Shown here piece after piece: positions 1 to 6,567 of a stretch of 14,336 nucleotides of DNA. Numbering within the stretch: the first letter of the stretch is position 1; each line of letters opens with the position of its first letter. Position numbers and translations under genes: made by a program. This stretch comes from Lachnospiraceae bacterium (GTDB lineage: Bacteria; Bacillota; Clostridia; Lachnospirales; Lachnospiraceae), in the NCBI GenBank assembly GCA_009774245.1, contig VSNM01000105.1, forward strand, positions 1 through 14,336, given 5' to 3'. The notes below the pieces were generated by a model. That model was not told the origin of the DNA. It made no database searches and worked only from the letters and a program-made list of their open reading frames with translations.

Positions 1-63
1 AATCTCTTGATTTGTATATGACATATAGCATAACACAGATGGTTAAAATATACAAATAATTTT

Positions 64-1002
64 GTGATAGTTCCTAAGATATGTGAGGCAATGTTTAGAG
101 ATTGCAAGTCATTTAACCAAAAGATTACACTACCCGCAAAAGTTGTAAAAACTACAGGAATGTTTGTAGGTTGTGAGTCATTTAACCAACCAATAGACCT
201 GCCTGAAAATCTGACTATTAGTATAGGAATGTTCAAATTGTGTAAGAAATTTAACCAAAAAATAACATTGCCCGATAATTTGGAGTGCTGTGATGGTATG
301 TTTGTAGGGTGCAGTGATTTTAATCAATCTGTTACATTAGGCAAAAATATCGAAAGATGTTGGGATATGTTTCGTGATTGTATTTCTTTAAATCATCCGA
401 TAGAAATATTCAATGTAGATTGTGTCTGCAATAATATGTTTCAGAAGTGTAGTGCATTACAGCCTGAAATGGTAACAGTTCATTTAAGAAAAACATCAAA
501 CAAAAATATTGAGAAACGCCTACAGAAAATGTGGGGAATGGAAGAGGTCAAATCAAATGTACAGGTAGTACTTGAAGCTTTGCCGCCAAAGAAGAAAGTA
601 AGCAGTATAAAATATTGTCTCACGGCAAACAAAAAATATGAAATAAAAAAACAGGAATTGCAGACAGCCACGGTGGAAGAATTAAATGCGAAATTTGTTG
701 GTTTCTATAATAATCAGGAGCTAAGTTCTCTTGAAATGACAATGGAAACAGAAGAATGCTCAAAAACCCTTGTGGTGTACTTTGAGAACAAAAAGATCTG
801 TATAAGCATTATAGATGAAATTTCAAATAAAATTTATTATTATGATTCAGGCGAAGGGGATGACAGTATAGAGATCGCAGGAAATATATATCCACGCCAT
901 ATGATTACGGAAAACGTTGATATATTGAGGGATATTATGGGGGATTTTATGCAAAAGGGCAGACCTTCAAAAAGGGTTCAATGGATTGTGGAAAAAATTT
1001 AA
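64..1002 (+). CDS. BspA-type 23-residue repeat protein with immunity-like C-terminal domain, 5' end uncertain
   Basis: The N-terminal half is built of 23-residue repeats with pattern MF-x2-C-x2-FNQ-x-ITLP, a variant of the BspA-type leucine-rich repeat (AF-x2-C-x2-L-x2-I-x-LP) that also resembles the FNQ repeats of DUF285 proteins. Such repeats usually form extended binding surfaces. From about residue 145 there is a non-repetitive domain ending in YYYDSGEGDD, then NIYPRHMITEN, then GRPSKRVQWI. This is reminiscent of Imm1-like immunity domains, but only by eye. No signal peptide or membrane segment is visible. The GTG at 64 has no Shine-Dalgarno. In-frame stops lie at 19 and 31, and codons 34-63 still align weakly to a repeat, so the 5' end may be lost or shifted. 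The gene is AT-rich compared with its neighbours. Repeat assignment is fairly safe; the C-terminal assignment is tentative. Confidence 0.6.
   Translation: MIVPKICEAMFRDCKSFNQKITLPAKVVKTTGMFVGCESFNQPIDLPENLTISIGMFKLCKKFNQKITLPDNLECCDGMFVGCSDFNQSVTLGKNIERCWDMFRDCISLNHPIEIFNVDCVCNNMFQKCSALQPEMVTVHLRKTSNKNIEKRLQKMWGMEEVKSNVQVVLEALPPKKKVSSIKYCLTANKKYEIKKQELQTATVEELNAKFVGFYNNQELSSLEMTMETEECSKTLVVYFENKKICISIIDEISNKIYYYDSGEGDDSIEIAGNIYPRHMITENVDILRDIMGDFMQKGRPSKRVQWIVEKI
91..470 (+). repeat. Tandem 69-bp coding repeats (23-residue units)
   Basis: ATG-TTT/TTC (MF) codon pairs recur at exactly 91, 160, 229, 298, 367 and 436, giving five complete 69-bp units and a partial sixth (MFQKCSAL). The first four units keep the FN pair at the same position, and Cys is at unit position 5 in all six. 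The fifth unit reads LNHP and is diverging. The units differ at nucleotide level, so this is an old protein repeat rather than a recent DNA amplification. Confidence 0.85.
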
Positions 1003-1007
1003 TTGAT

Positions 1008-1043
1008 AAAAAAGGGGTAGGCGTGCGCCTACTCCATTTTATT
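1008..1043. terminator. Bidirectional intrinsic terminator between the repeat gene and the anti-sigma gene
   Basis: Arms GGGGTAGGCG (1014-1023) and CGCCTACTCC (1026-1035) pair over ten positions with one G-U wobble and a 2-base gap, so the innermost pairs would open to form the loop. On the minus strand the stem is followed by six T (1013-1008), an excellent terminator for the sigma/anti-sigma operon. On the plus strand it is followed by ATTTTATT, a weaker T-tract for the repeat gene. The TAG stop of the anti-sigma gene (1031-1029) lies inside the stem. Confidence 0.85.
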
Positions 1044-1898
1044 GATGATGTCTTTCATTGTCTGAATTGGTACGCGTCCCTGCAGTGTATATTGGATTCC
1101 GTCAGCCACAAAGATCATGTGCGTCTGGGGAACAAAGTCATCCGGAAGGCCAGGTAGCTGCTCCTCGGCAACTGTGTCCTGCAGGACATTGACGGTATAG
1201 CCCTGTTCGGAGGTGAAGGTCTCGACATATTGAAAGTAACCCATATATTCCATGTCCAGTTCCTGCTGCGATGGGGCAGACAGGATATTGATTTTCAGGT
1301 TGATGGGGCTTTTGTAAATTGTTCCCTGTGTCCAGACGTACCATTCATCATTTCCCTCTGTCGCGGTGTCGATCGCCTCCCCGTTCCATTCCCTGATGTC
1401 TGAGAGATCTCCAAGAAGGTATTCCCTGATATCAATTTCGTTGAAGCCATCGCCCGTTTTGGTGTAGAATATTTTTATATAAGGGTTGTCAGCGGCGGGG
1501 CCGGCGCCCAGCAGTTGGACTCCCAGCTCGTCCTGCAGCGCTTCCATTGAGGAGTACGTTTTTTTGATCTGACCATACTCGTTGGCGGCTGCGTCGACAG
1601 GCTGAAGGGGTATGACTTTCATGGGCTCCAGCTCTGGCATGGTCTGCTGGTTAACGCTGATCTTAGAATAGAGCAGTGAACCGGCCGCGAAGGCTGATGT
1701 GCCCAGCAATGCGATGCACAGGATGGCGGCAGCAGCGCGGGCAAGTCTCGGTACAGGGGCAGGTGCAGTCTGCTGCTGACGCGGAGTGCGATGTAATCGG
1801 CGGGGATTTTTTGTTTTTTGTGTAATCTGGTTTATGAAATCGGGAGATAAGTTCATCTCACTAAGCGCAGTGTCGATACAGTTTTTGATTTCATTCAT
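1029..1898 (-). CDS. Probable anti-sigma factor, single-pass membrane protein with DUF4367-like C-terminus
   Basis: The 289-residue product has a basic cytoplasmic N-terminus (residues 1-53), one membrane segment at about 55-75 (Ala-rich, LARAAAAILCIALLGTSAF) and an extracellular domain of about 210 residues ending in HMIFVADGIQYTLQGRVP. That ending resembles the C-terminal strand and helix of DUF4367-type domains in clostridial anti-sigma proteins. The gene directly follows an ECF sigma gene: the sigma stop TAA ends at 1899 and this ATG starts at 1898. Its ribosome site AAGGAGG lies inside the last codons of the sigma gene, 8 nt before the ATG, so the two are translationally coupled. The inferred role is to hold the sigma factor at the membrane until an envelope signal arrives. 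I see no HxxxCxxC zinc motif, so it is not a ZAS-type anti-sigma. Confidence 0.7.
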   Translation of the reverse strand: MNEIKNCIDTALSEMNLSPDFINQITQKTKNPRRLHRTPRQQQTAPAPVPRLARAAAAILCIALLGTSAFAAGSLLYSKISVNQQTMPELEPMKVIPLQPVDAAANEYGQIKKTYSSMEALQDELGVQLLGAGPAADNPYIKIFYTKTGDGFNEIDIREYLLGDLSDIREWNGEAIDTATEGNDEWYVWTQGTIYKSPINLKINILSAPSQQELDMEYMGYFQYVETFTSEQGYTVNVLQDTVAEEQLPGLPDDFVPQTHMIFVADGIQYTLQGRVPIQTMKDIINKME

Positions 1899-2381
1899 TT
1901 AAAATTCCTCCTTCAATGCTTTTCTGAGTTGTTCCCTGGCGCGTTTTAGACGCTGTTTGACTGTGGATTCCTTTTTACCCTGCAGACTGGCGATCTCCTT
2001 CACGGTCAGCTCCTGATAGTAAAATAAGAGGATGACTTCCCTATAGTGAGGTTTCAATCGGCCGATTTCTGCGAGCAGCCGCTCATGCTCCAGCATGCCG
2101 TCATAAGCTTCGGAGCAGGGGAGGATTGGAAACTCATCGACTCTTCCTAGAGAAAACCATCTTGTGCGCATCTGGTTTCGGCAAAGGTTGATCGCGATGC
2201 GGATAATCCATGTCTTGACAGAGGACTGATGACGGAAGCTGTCATAGTGGTTATATACCTGGATAAAGGTTTCCTGTACAACGTCCTCCGCCAAATGGTA
2301 ATCCTTGAGGTAGAGGTAGCACATGCGCAGTATGCTGTCCCCGTACTTCGCGATCAGTTTCGACAATAATTCGTCACTCAT
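1899..2381 (-). CDS. ECF-type RNA polymerase sigma-70 factor
   Basis: This is a 160-residue extracytoplasmic-function sigma factor. Region 2 spans about residues 8-75 (ILRMCYLYLKDYHLAEDVVQ, then QETFIQVY and KTWIIRIAINLCRNQ). Region 4 spans about 101-155 (LKPHYREVILLFYYQELTVK with helix-turn-helix EIASLQGKKESTVKQRLKRA). It directs RNA polymerase to a small set of promoters, probably including its own. I chose the ATG at 2381 because GAAAGGAG lies 11 nt upstream. The longer frame opening with GTG at 2438 has no ribosome site, and that GTG falls inside the -10 element of the predicted ECF promoter. The downstream anti-sigma candidate is in the same transcript. Which ECF subgroup it belongs to cannot be told here. 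Confidence 0.93.
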   Translation of the reverse strand: MSDELLSKLIAKYGDSILRMCYLYLKDYHLAEDVVQETFIQVYNHYDSFRHQSSVKTWIIRIAINLCRNQMRTRWFSLGRVDEFPILPCSEAYDGMLEHERLLAEIGRLKPHYREVILLFYYQELTVKEIASLQGKKESTVKQRLKRAREQLRKALKEEF

Positions 2382-2401
2382 ATGGCGTAGATCTCCTTTC
2401 C

Positions 2402-2426
2402 AAAGAACCGGTTCATCAGGTTCTTT
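2402..2426 (-). promoter_or_regulatory. Hairpin at the predicted 5' end of the sigma mRNA
   Basis: AAAGAACC (2402-2409) and GGTTCTTT (2419-2426) form a perfect 8-bp inverted repeat with a 9-nt loop. It lies immediately upstream of the sigma ribosome site (GAAAGGAG, about 2400-2393) and would start almost exactly at the transcript 5' end if the ECF promoter is used. A nested palindrome GAACCGGTTC (2405-2414) overlaps it and could be an alternative structure or a protein site. It could protect the mRNA 5' end or affect ribosome access. Confidence 0.45.
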
Positions 2427-2433
2427 ATCATTA

Positions 2434-2461
2434 GACACGGGAAAGTCTTGTGTGGGTTACA
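2434..2461 (-). promoter_or_regulatory. ECF-type promoter of the sigma/anti-sigma operon (likely autoregulated)
   Basis: Read on the minus strand there is TGTAAC (2461-2456), exactly 16 bp, then CGTGTC (2439-2434). The family pattern for Gram-positive ECF promoters is an AAC-containing -35 (TGAAAC/TGTAAC) and a -10 with CGTC/CGTA at 16-17 bp. The expected start site falls near 2426. Self-recognition by this sigma factor is inference. Confidence 0.6.
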
Positions 2462-2563
2462 TATTTTTGCATTCATTTTATCAAATTTGTGTATTTTGAA
2501 AAGAGGAGAAATGACTCAAATAGGTTTTTACATTAGACTTATCTTGGAGATGTTGAAATGGTA

Positions 2564-2592
2564 TTGAAATAAAGAGCATAGTGTGATAATAT
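2564..2592 (+). promoter_or_regulatory. Housekeeping (sigma-A type) promoter for the YARHG lipoprotein
   Basis: TTGAAA (2564-2569), a 17-bp spacer and TAATAT (2587-2592) sit 34 bp before the start codon. A TG pair lies just upstream of the -10. It is divergent from the ECF promoter, with about 100 bp between the two. Confidence 0.6.
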
Positions 2593-2625
2593 ATATTGGT
2601 AATAAAGAGGTGACCAAAAAGGATT

Positions 2626-3600
2626 ATGAAAAAGAAATATATTTTAGTGACATTATTATTAATGACTTTGTGCGGATGTTCTGCATACAACAAAGAACTG
2701 GAAATGGACTATGAAGCAATAGAAGAAAGCAGCGAAATTCAAACAGAAGAAACGATAATTAATACGGAAGAACCACATGACAACGAAATAAAAAATTATC
2801 AGGATTATTCTGGATTTTGGACAGAAGAGGGTATTTCTCACGAAGAACTTCTTCAAAACGGTGGCGTAGAGTTCTATATAGAAATTACAAATAAGAATGA
2901 ATTACAAGGGTATCTATATGCTCAGCAGGGAATGACAGAACGTATCGCTGAGGTAGAGGATATTGTATGTGTGATCGAAAATGGGAAGTGTCAATACTCA
3001 TTTTCAGATGATGGTTGGGGAGACAGTGGTACCTTATTTATCCAATTCGAACAAGATGAAATTGTGATTGAGGTAAAGGATTATAAAATGAGTGAAACCA
3101 ATATGATTGGTTTTGGGATTGACAGGACATATATTTTGACTCGTGCGCAAAGTAAAGAAATTGTTTTTGAGTCACAGACAGTGGAATTAGAACAATATAA
3201 TTCAAATTGGACAGAGGAACAGATATTAGAGGAATTTAGCAAAAGAATTCAGTATTTTGAAAACTGTGAATATTATGAAGAAGTATTGCATTATATGGAA
3301 GGTGTCAGAGAAGTAACAGATATCGATCTATTTATCAATTCATTATATGCAACAGATACAAAGTATTATACTAAGGAAGATTTTCAGGATGTGCCACCGC
3401 TGATCATACATCTTGCTAAAAATGAAATTTACGCACGACATGGATATATATTTAAGGATGTAAATTTAAATAATTATTTTAAGGGACAGCTTTGGTATAT
3501 ACCATTGATGAGTGCAGAAGAATTTGATGATAGCATATTTAATGAATACGAGAGAGAAAATCTAAAACTTTTAACCGAAATTGATAATTACAGGAAATGA
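2626..3600 (+). CDS. Membrane lipoprotein with C-terminal YARHG domain
   Basis: The 324-residue product opens with a lipoprotein signal peptide: basic MKKKY, hydrophobic core, lipobox LCGC with Cys18 as the lipidation site. An acidic linker (about 20-60) leads to a beta-rich domain starting YSGFWTEEG (about 62-175). The C-terminal YARHG domain contains YARHG at residues 269-273 and aromatic residues after it (WYIPL). YARHG domains are found in extracellular proteins of Gram-positive bacteria; their role is not settled. The start is supported by AAAAGGA close to the ATG and by the signal peptide beginning there. The gene is AT-rich compared with the flanking operons, which suggests an accessory origin. 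It is transcribed divergently from the ECF operon and could be an envelope-stress partner, but no ECF-type promoter precedes it. Confidence 0.8.
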   Translation: MKKKYILVTLLLMTLCGCSAYNKELEMDYEAIEESSEIQTEETIINTEEPHDNEIKNYQDYSGFWTEEGISHEELLQNGGVEFYIEITNKNELQGYLYAQQGMTERIAEVEDIVCVIENGKCQYSFSDDGWGDSGTLFIQFEQDEIVIEVKDYKMSETNMIGFGIDRTYILTRAQSKEIVFESQTVELEQYNSNWTEEQILEEFSKRIQYFENCEYYEEVLHYMEGVREVTDIDLFINSLYATDTKYYTKEDFQDVPPLIIHLAKNEIYARHGYIFKDVNLNNYFKGQLWYIPLMSAEEFDDSIFNEYERENLKLLTEIDNYRK

Positions 3601-3678
3601 AAACAATGAAAAGCTTATAGCATACTTGGACGGGGACATTTTGCAAAAATGAAGAATCAAATGAAAGATGTAACAAAA

Positions 3679-3710
3679 ATGATGCAAATATGATGCAGTT
3701 ATGATACAAT
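3679..3710 (+). promoter_or_regulatory. Three 11-bp-spaced direct repeats on an extended -10 promoter (deacetylase promoter)
   Basis: ATGATGCA at 3679, ATGATGCA at 3690 and ATGATACA at 3701 recur with an exact 11-bp period. The third copy contains an extended -10, TGA-TACAAT (TG at 3702, TACAAT 3705-3710). The -35 position 17 bp upstream (3682-3687, ATGCAA) is a poor match to consensus. This arrangement is typical of promoters activated by OmpR/PhoB-class response regulators, which bind 11-bp-spaced direct repeats. The identity of the regulator is unknown. Confidence 0.5.
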
Positions 3711-3773
3711 CCTGTTTTATAATGAATGTCATCTGCAGGCTGTGAGTGAAGCTGGCGGAGGGAGACAGTTTCT

Positions 3774-3825
3774 AAGGAGTACGTATGAAAGAAATATGAG
3801 AGAGACAGGAGAGGTACAAAAGTGA
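3774..3825 (+). promoter_or_regulatory. Leader mini-ORF relay leading into the deacetylase start
   Basis: A strong ribosome site AAGGAG (3774-3779) precedes ATG 3785, which encodes only MKEI and stops at 3797-3799. That stop overlaps (ATGA) a second ATG at 3796 encoding MRETGEVQK. The second stop (3823-3825) overlaps the GTG start of the deacetylase (GTGA). The second mini-ORF covers the deacetylase's own ribosome site (AGGAGAGG). This could couple or tune translation, or be chance. Confidence 0.3.
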
Positions 3826-4820
3826 AAAGAAAAAGAAGCGAAAAGATCATCCGGATATTTGGAGCGATCGTGGTGACAATGTTTTTGACAGGGTGCAGCC
3901 AGTCCGGTGAACAGGGGACGCCGCGAAGCGAGGCAGAGCCGGAGGGACTGACAGTTGTAAATATGGACGACCTGGAGGACCACTCGTCACCTACGCCTTC
4001 AGAGACGGAAGGGCAGGAATCAGAAGACCTGGACATGACAGAGGTGACTGACGACAGCGCGCAGAGTGACATGGATGCTGCTGCGGCGGGAAAGCAGCCG
4101 CCGGAAGGGTTTGAGCTGGTACTGAACTCAGAGGACTGGGGGCTTTCCTTTGGGGAATCCGGCGCGCAGCCTGTGGGAAATGCCTCACCGGAGGATTTGG
4201 CGTGGTATGACGCTTACTTTATGGGCGATGGCAGCGAAAAGGTGATCTATCTGACCTTTGACTGTGGATATGAAAACGGCAACACCGCGCCGATTCTGGA
4301 CGCGCTGAAAAAACACAACGCAACGGCAACATTTTTTGTTGTGGGACATTTTCTGGAGACGGCGCCCGATCTCGTGAAGCGTATGGTGGAGGAAGGGCAT
4401 ACGGTAGGCAATCATACCTACCATCATCCGGATATGTCATCCATATCGGATTTGGACGCCTTTCAGAAGGAGCTGGATGATGTGGCCGCTCTGTTTGGCG
4501 AGATCACGGGCGCGACATTGGCGCCGTATTACCGTCCGCCCCAGGGGAAAGCCAATGCGGAGAATATCAGGATGGCGCAGCAACTAGGATACAACACGAT
4601 TTTTTGGAGTCTGGCTTATGTGGACTGGGATACAGAGAAACAGCCGGGGCACGATGAAGCCTTCGACAAACTCACGTCGCGCATTCATCCAGGAGCGGTC
4701 GTGCTGCTGCACAATACATCCCAGACAAACGGTGAGATTCTGGACGAATTGCTGACAAGATGGGAGGATATGGGATACTCTTTTCGCCCCTTGTCCGAAT
4801 TAATTGATAGTCAAAAATAA
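3822..4820 (+). CDS. PdaA-like polysaccharide deacetylase lipoprotein (peptidoglycan N-acetylmuramic acid deacetylase family)
   Basis: The 332-residue product has a lipoprotein signal (lipobox LTGC, Cys25), an acidic Ser/Glu/Asp-rich linker to about residue 90, and a NodB deacetylase domain at about 140-328. Visible motifs are LTFDCGYENG (144-153, catalytic Asp147), GNHTYHHPD (His198 and His202 as metal-ligand candidates), YYRPPQG (Arg238) and LLHNTS (His297). TFD-x-GYENG together with FWS-x-AYVDWD is the PdaA-type signature rather than that of the general chitin deacetylases. PdaA removes the acetyl group from muramic acid on the way to spore-cortex muramic delta-lactam; a vegetative cell-wall role is also possible. 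The usual second Asp of TFDDG is Cys148 here. The GTG start is set by AGGAGAGG 7 nt upstream and the signal peptide. The gene is monocistronic, ended by the hairpin at 4865. Confidence 0.87.
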   Translation: MKRKRSEKIIRIFGAIVVTMFLTGCSQSGEQGTPRSEAEPEGLTVVNMDDLEDHSSPTPSETEGQESEDLDMTEVTDDSAQSDMDAAAAGKQPPEGFELVLNSEDWGLSFGESGAQPVGNASPEDLAWYDAYFMGDGSEKVIYLTFDCGYENGNTAPILDALKKHNATATFFVVGHFLETAPDLVKRMVEEGHTVGNHTYHHPDMSSISDLDAFQKELDDVAALFGEITGATLAPYYRPPQGKANAENIRMAQQLGYNTIFWSLAYVDWDTEKQPGHDEAFDKLTSRIHPGAVVLLHNTSQTNGEILDELLTRWEDMGYSFRPLSELIDSQK

Positions 4821-4833
4821 CCCCTCCACCGGC

Positions 4834-4862
4834 TTACGTGGAGAACCGGTCTGATATATAAT
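4834..4862 (+). promoter_or_regulatory. Candidate promoter for the ABC operon overlapping the upstream terminator
   Basis: A perfect TATAAT lies at 4857-4862 with a weak -35 (TTACGT, 4834-4839) at 17 bp. Transcription would begin near 4868-4870, inside the left arm of the deacetylase terminator, so transcripts from here would lack part of that stem and escape termination. Just upstream are two competing hairpins (CTCCAC/GTGGAG 4824-4843; ACCGG/CCGGT 4828-4850). Confidence 0.35.
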
Positions 4863-4864
4863 AG

Positions 4865-4916
4865 ATTTCAGTATTGCACAGATTTTCAGGAATCAGTGCG
4901 GTACTGAAATTTTTTT
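4865..4916 (+). terminator. Intrinsic terminator after the deacetylase gene
   Basis: ATTTCAGTATTGCAC (4865-4879) pairs with GTGCGGTACTGAAAT (4896-4910) over 15 positions with two G-U wobbles. After an A-A mismatch, an inner GATT/AATC stem extends it to a 6-nt loop. Seven T follow (4910-4916). It lies inside the upstream extension of the next reading frame, arguing that the ABC lipoprotein starts downstream of it. Confidence 0.8.
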
Positions 4917-4945
4917 ATGCACACGGCGAAAAGGGGGAGACTGGG

Positions 4946-6565
4946 ATGAAAAAATATTGGCATGTGAGATTGACGCTGGCGGTTGTCGGCTTGATGGTGA
5001 CGGGAATTCTCTCGGCATGTGCTTCCGGCGCGCACTCGACTGATTATTCACAGCCGCCGCAGAAGCGCGATAGTGTGGTTGTGGCGATTTCCTCAGAGCC
5101 GTCCACGCTCGATCCGATTCAGGGCTGGGGGCATGGAAATACGCCCCTGATCCAGAGCACGCTCATCAAATATCGCAGCGGCATGGATTTCGAGAATGAT
5201 CTGGCGGTCGATTATGACCTTGACGCGTCCGGCCTGGTGTGGACATTTACACTGCGCGATGATGCGCGATTTACGGACGGGGAGGCGGTCACCGCGGATG
5301 ACGTCGCGTTTACCTTTGAGATGGCAAAGGCGGCGCAGGCATCCATTGACCTCACATTTATGGAGAAGGCCGAGGCAATAAATGACACGACTGTCAGATT
5401 TACATTGTCCAGACCGACCGCCGTGTTTCTGAACACGGCGGCGTCTGTGGGGATTGTTCCGGAGCATTCCTACGGTGCGGATTATGGGACCAATCCTGTT
5501 GGTTCCGGCCCATGGAAGTTTGTCCAGTGGAATCCACAGGAGCAGCTCTTGCTGGAAGCGAATGAGGACTATTACGGAACGATTCCTTCTATTAAAAATG
5601 TGACAATCGTTTTTATGACAGAGGACGCTGCGTTTGCCGCTGTCCGGGCCGGACAGGTCGATGCAGCGCTGACAGCGGCGACGCTTGCGCGCACGGAGAT
5701 GGACGGCTATCATGTCGCGCGTGTTACTTCTGTTGACAACCGTGGATTTACGCTGCCGATGCTGCCGGCGGAAGGAAGGGTTACTGAGAGCGGGTATCCG
5801 ATTGGAAACGATGTGACCTGTAATCTGGAAATTCGTCAGGCGATCGCCTATGCCATAGACCGTGAGCTGGTCGCTGATGTGGCGTTGAACGGGTTTGCCA
5901 CACCCTGCTATTCTGAGAATGACGGGATGCCGTGGAACAATCCTGAGGTGGTGATCGACACAGATGTGGACTATGCGAGGAAGCTGCTTGCGGATGCGGG
6001 CTGGGCTGACAATGACGGGGACGGTATCGTGGAGAGGGATGGCGTCGAGGCGGCTTTTACGGTGCTGTATCCCAGCGGGGACTCTGTTCGTCAGGCGATT
6101 GCTTTTGCCGCAGCCGAGCAGGTGGAGGAGATCGGCATTCACATCACGGTGGAGGGGACCAGCTGGGATGATCTGGCGAAGCGGATGTTTTCGGATGGCG
6201 TTATGATGGGCTGGGGTGCTGCCAGTCCGTATGAAAGCTATTGTCTGTATCAGAGCGGCGGCGCCTTTCGGGATGATTTCTACAATCCTGAGGGATATCA
6301 GTCGGAGGTGACGGATCAGTATCTATCGGCCGCCATGGAAGCATTGACGACAGAGGAGGCGTACCGGAACTGGCAGCTTGCCCAGTGGGATGGCAGGACG
6401 GGAACATCCATGCGGGGGGCGTGTCCGTGGGTGTGGATTGTCAATGTGGAGCATCTGTACTATGTTCGTGATGGGCTTGACATTGGCGCGCAGCAGCTTC
6501 ATCCGCATGGTTCGTCCATGCCGCTGCTCCAGAATCTGGCGGAGTGGAGGTGGGAAGGACTATAA
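4946..6565 (+). CDS. Nickel/oligopeptide-family ABC transporter substrate-binding lipoprotein
   Basis: The 539-residue product is a family-5 extracellular solute-binding protein (OppA/DppA/NikA class). It has a lipoprotein signal (lipobox LSAC, Cys25), then the family motifs EPSTLDPIQ, WTFTLRDDARFTDGE with ADDVAFTFE, VGSGPWKF and IRQAIAYAIDRE. It should capture the substrate outside the membrane and deliver it to the permeases encoded next. The C-terminus contains a His-containing stretch, QQLHPHG (His519, His521), and several Trp. The order SBP-permease-permease-ATPase-ATPase and the short second ATPase favour a nickel or metal-chelate importer, but peptide import cannot be excluded. I chose ATG 4946 because GGGGGAG lies about 7 nt upstream and the signal peptide starts there; the frame opens earlier (4874), inside the terminator hairpin. 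The stop lies 2 nt before the permease ATG. Confidence 0.85.
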   Translation: MKKYWHVRLTLAVVGLMVTGILSACASGAHSTDYSQPPQKRDSVVVAISSEPSTLDPIQGWGHGNTPLIQSTLIKYRSGMDFENDLAVDYDLDASGLVWTFTLRDDARFTDGEAVTADDVAFTFEMAKAAQASIDLTFMEKAEAINDTTVRFTLSRPTAVFLNTAASVGIVPEHSYGADYGTNPVGSGPWKFVQWNPQEQLLLEANEDYYGTIPSIKNVTIVFMTEDAAFAAVRAGQVDAALTAATLARTEMDGYHVARVTSVDNRGFTLPMLPAEGRVTESGYPIGNDVTCNLEIRQAIAYAIDRELVADVALNGFATPCYSENDGMPWNNPEVVIDTDVDYARKLLADAGWADNDGDGIVERDGVEAAFTVLYPSGDSVRQAIAFAAAEQVEEIGIHITVEGTSWDDLAKRMFSDGVMMGWGAASPYESYCLYQSGGAFRDDFYNPEGYQSEVTDQYLSAAMEALTTEEAYRNWQLAQWDGRTGTSMRGACPWVWIVNVEHLYYVRDGLDIGAQQLHPHGSSMPLLQNLAEWRWEGL

Positions 6566-6567
6566 AA

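Noticed and set aside
91..470. CRISPR-like periodicity
   Set aside because: The 69-bp period is a protein-level repeat in frame with the gene; units are not identical in DNA and there are no spacers.
2382..2438. GTG-started 19-residue extension of the sigma factor
   Set aside because: The GTG overlaps the predicted promoter -10, lacks a ribosome site and extends beyond normal sigma region 2 start.
3638..3652. CATTTTGCAAAAATG near-palindrome after the YARHG gene as a terminator
   Set aside because: AT-rich short stem with no T-tract; not convincing, so no terminator is called there.
4874..4945. N-terminal extension of the substrate-binding protein
   Set aside because: It would run through the terminator hairpin, has no ribosome site and would place residues before a complete lipoprotein signal peptide.
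5093..6142. Long minus-strand open frame opposite the substrate-binding protein
   Set aside because: Antisense shadow with Arg/His/Ile bias and no recognisable domain; the plus strand has clear family motifs.
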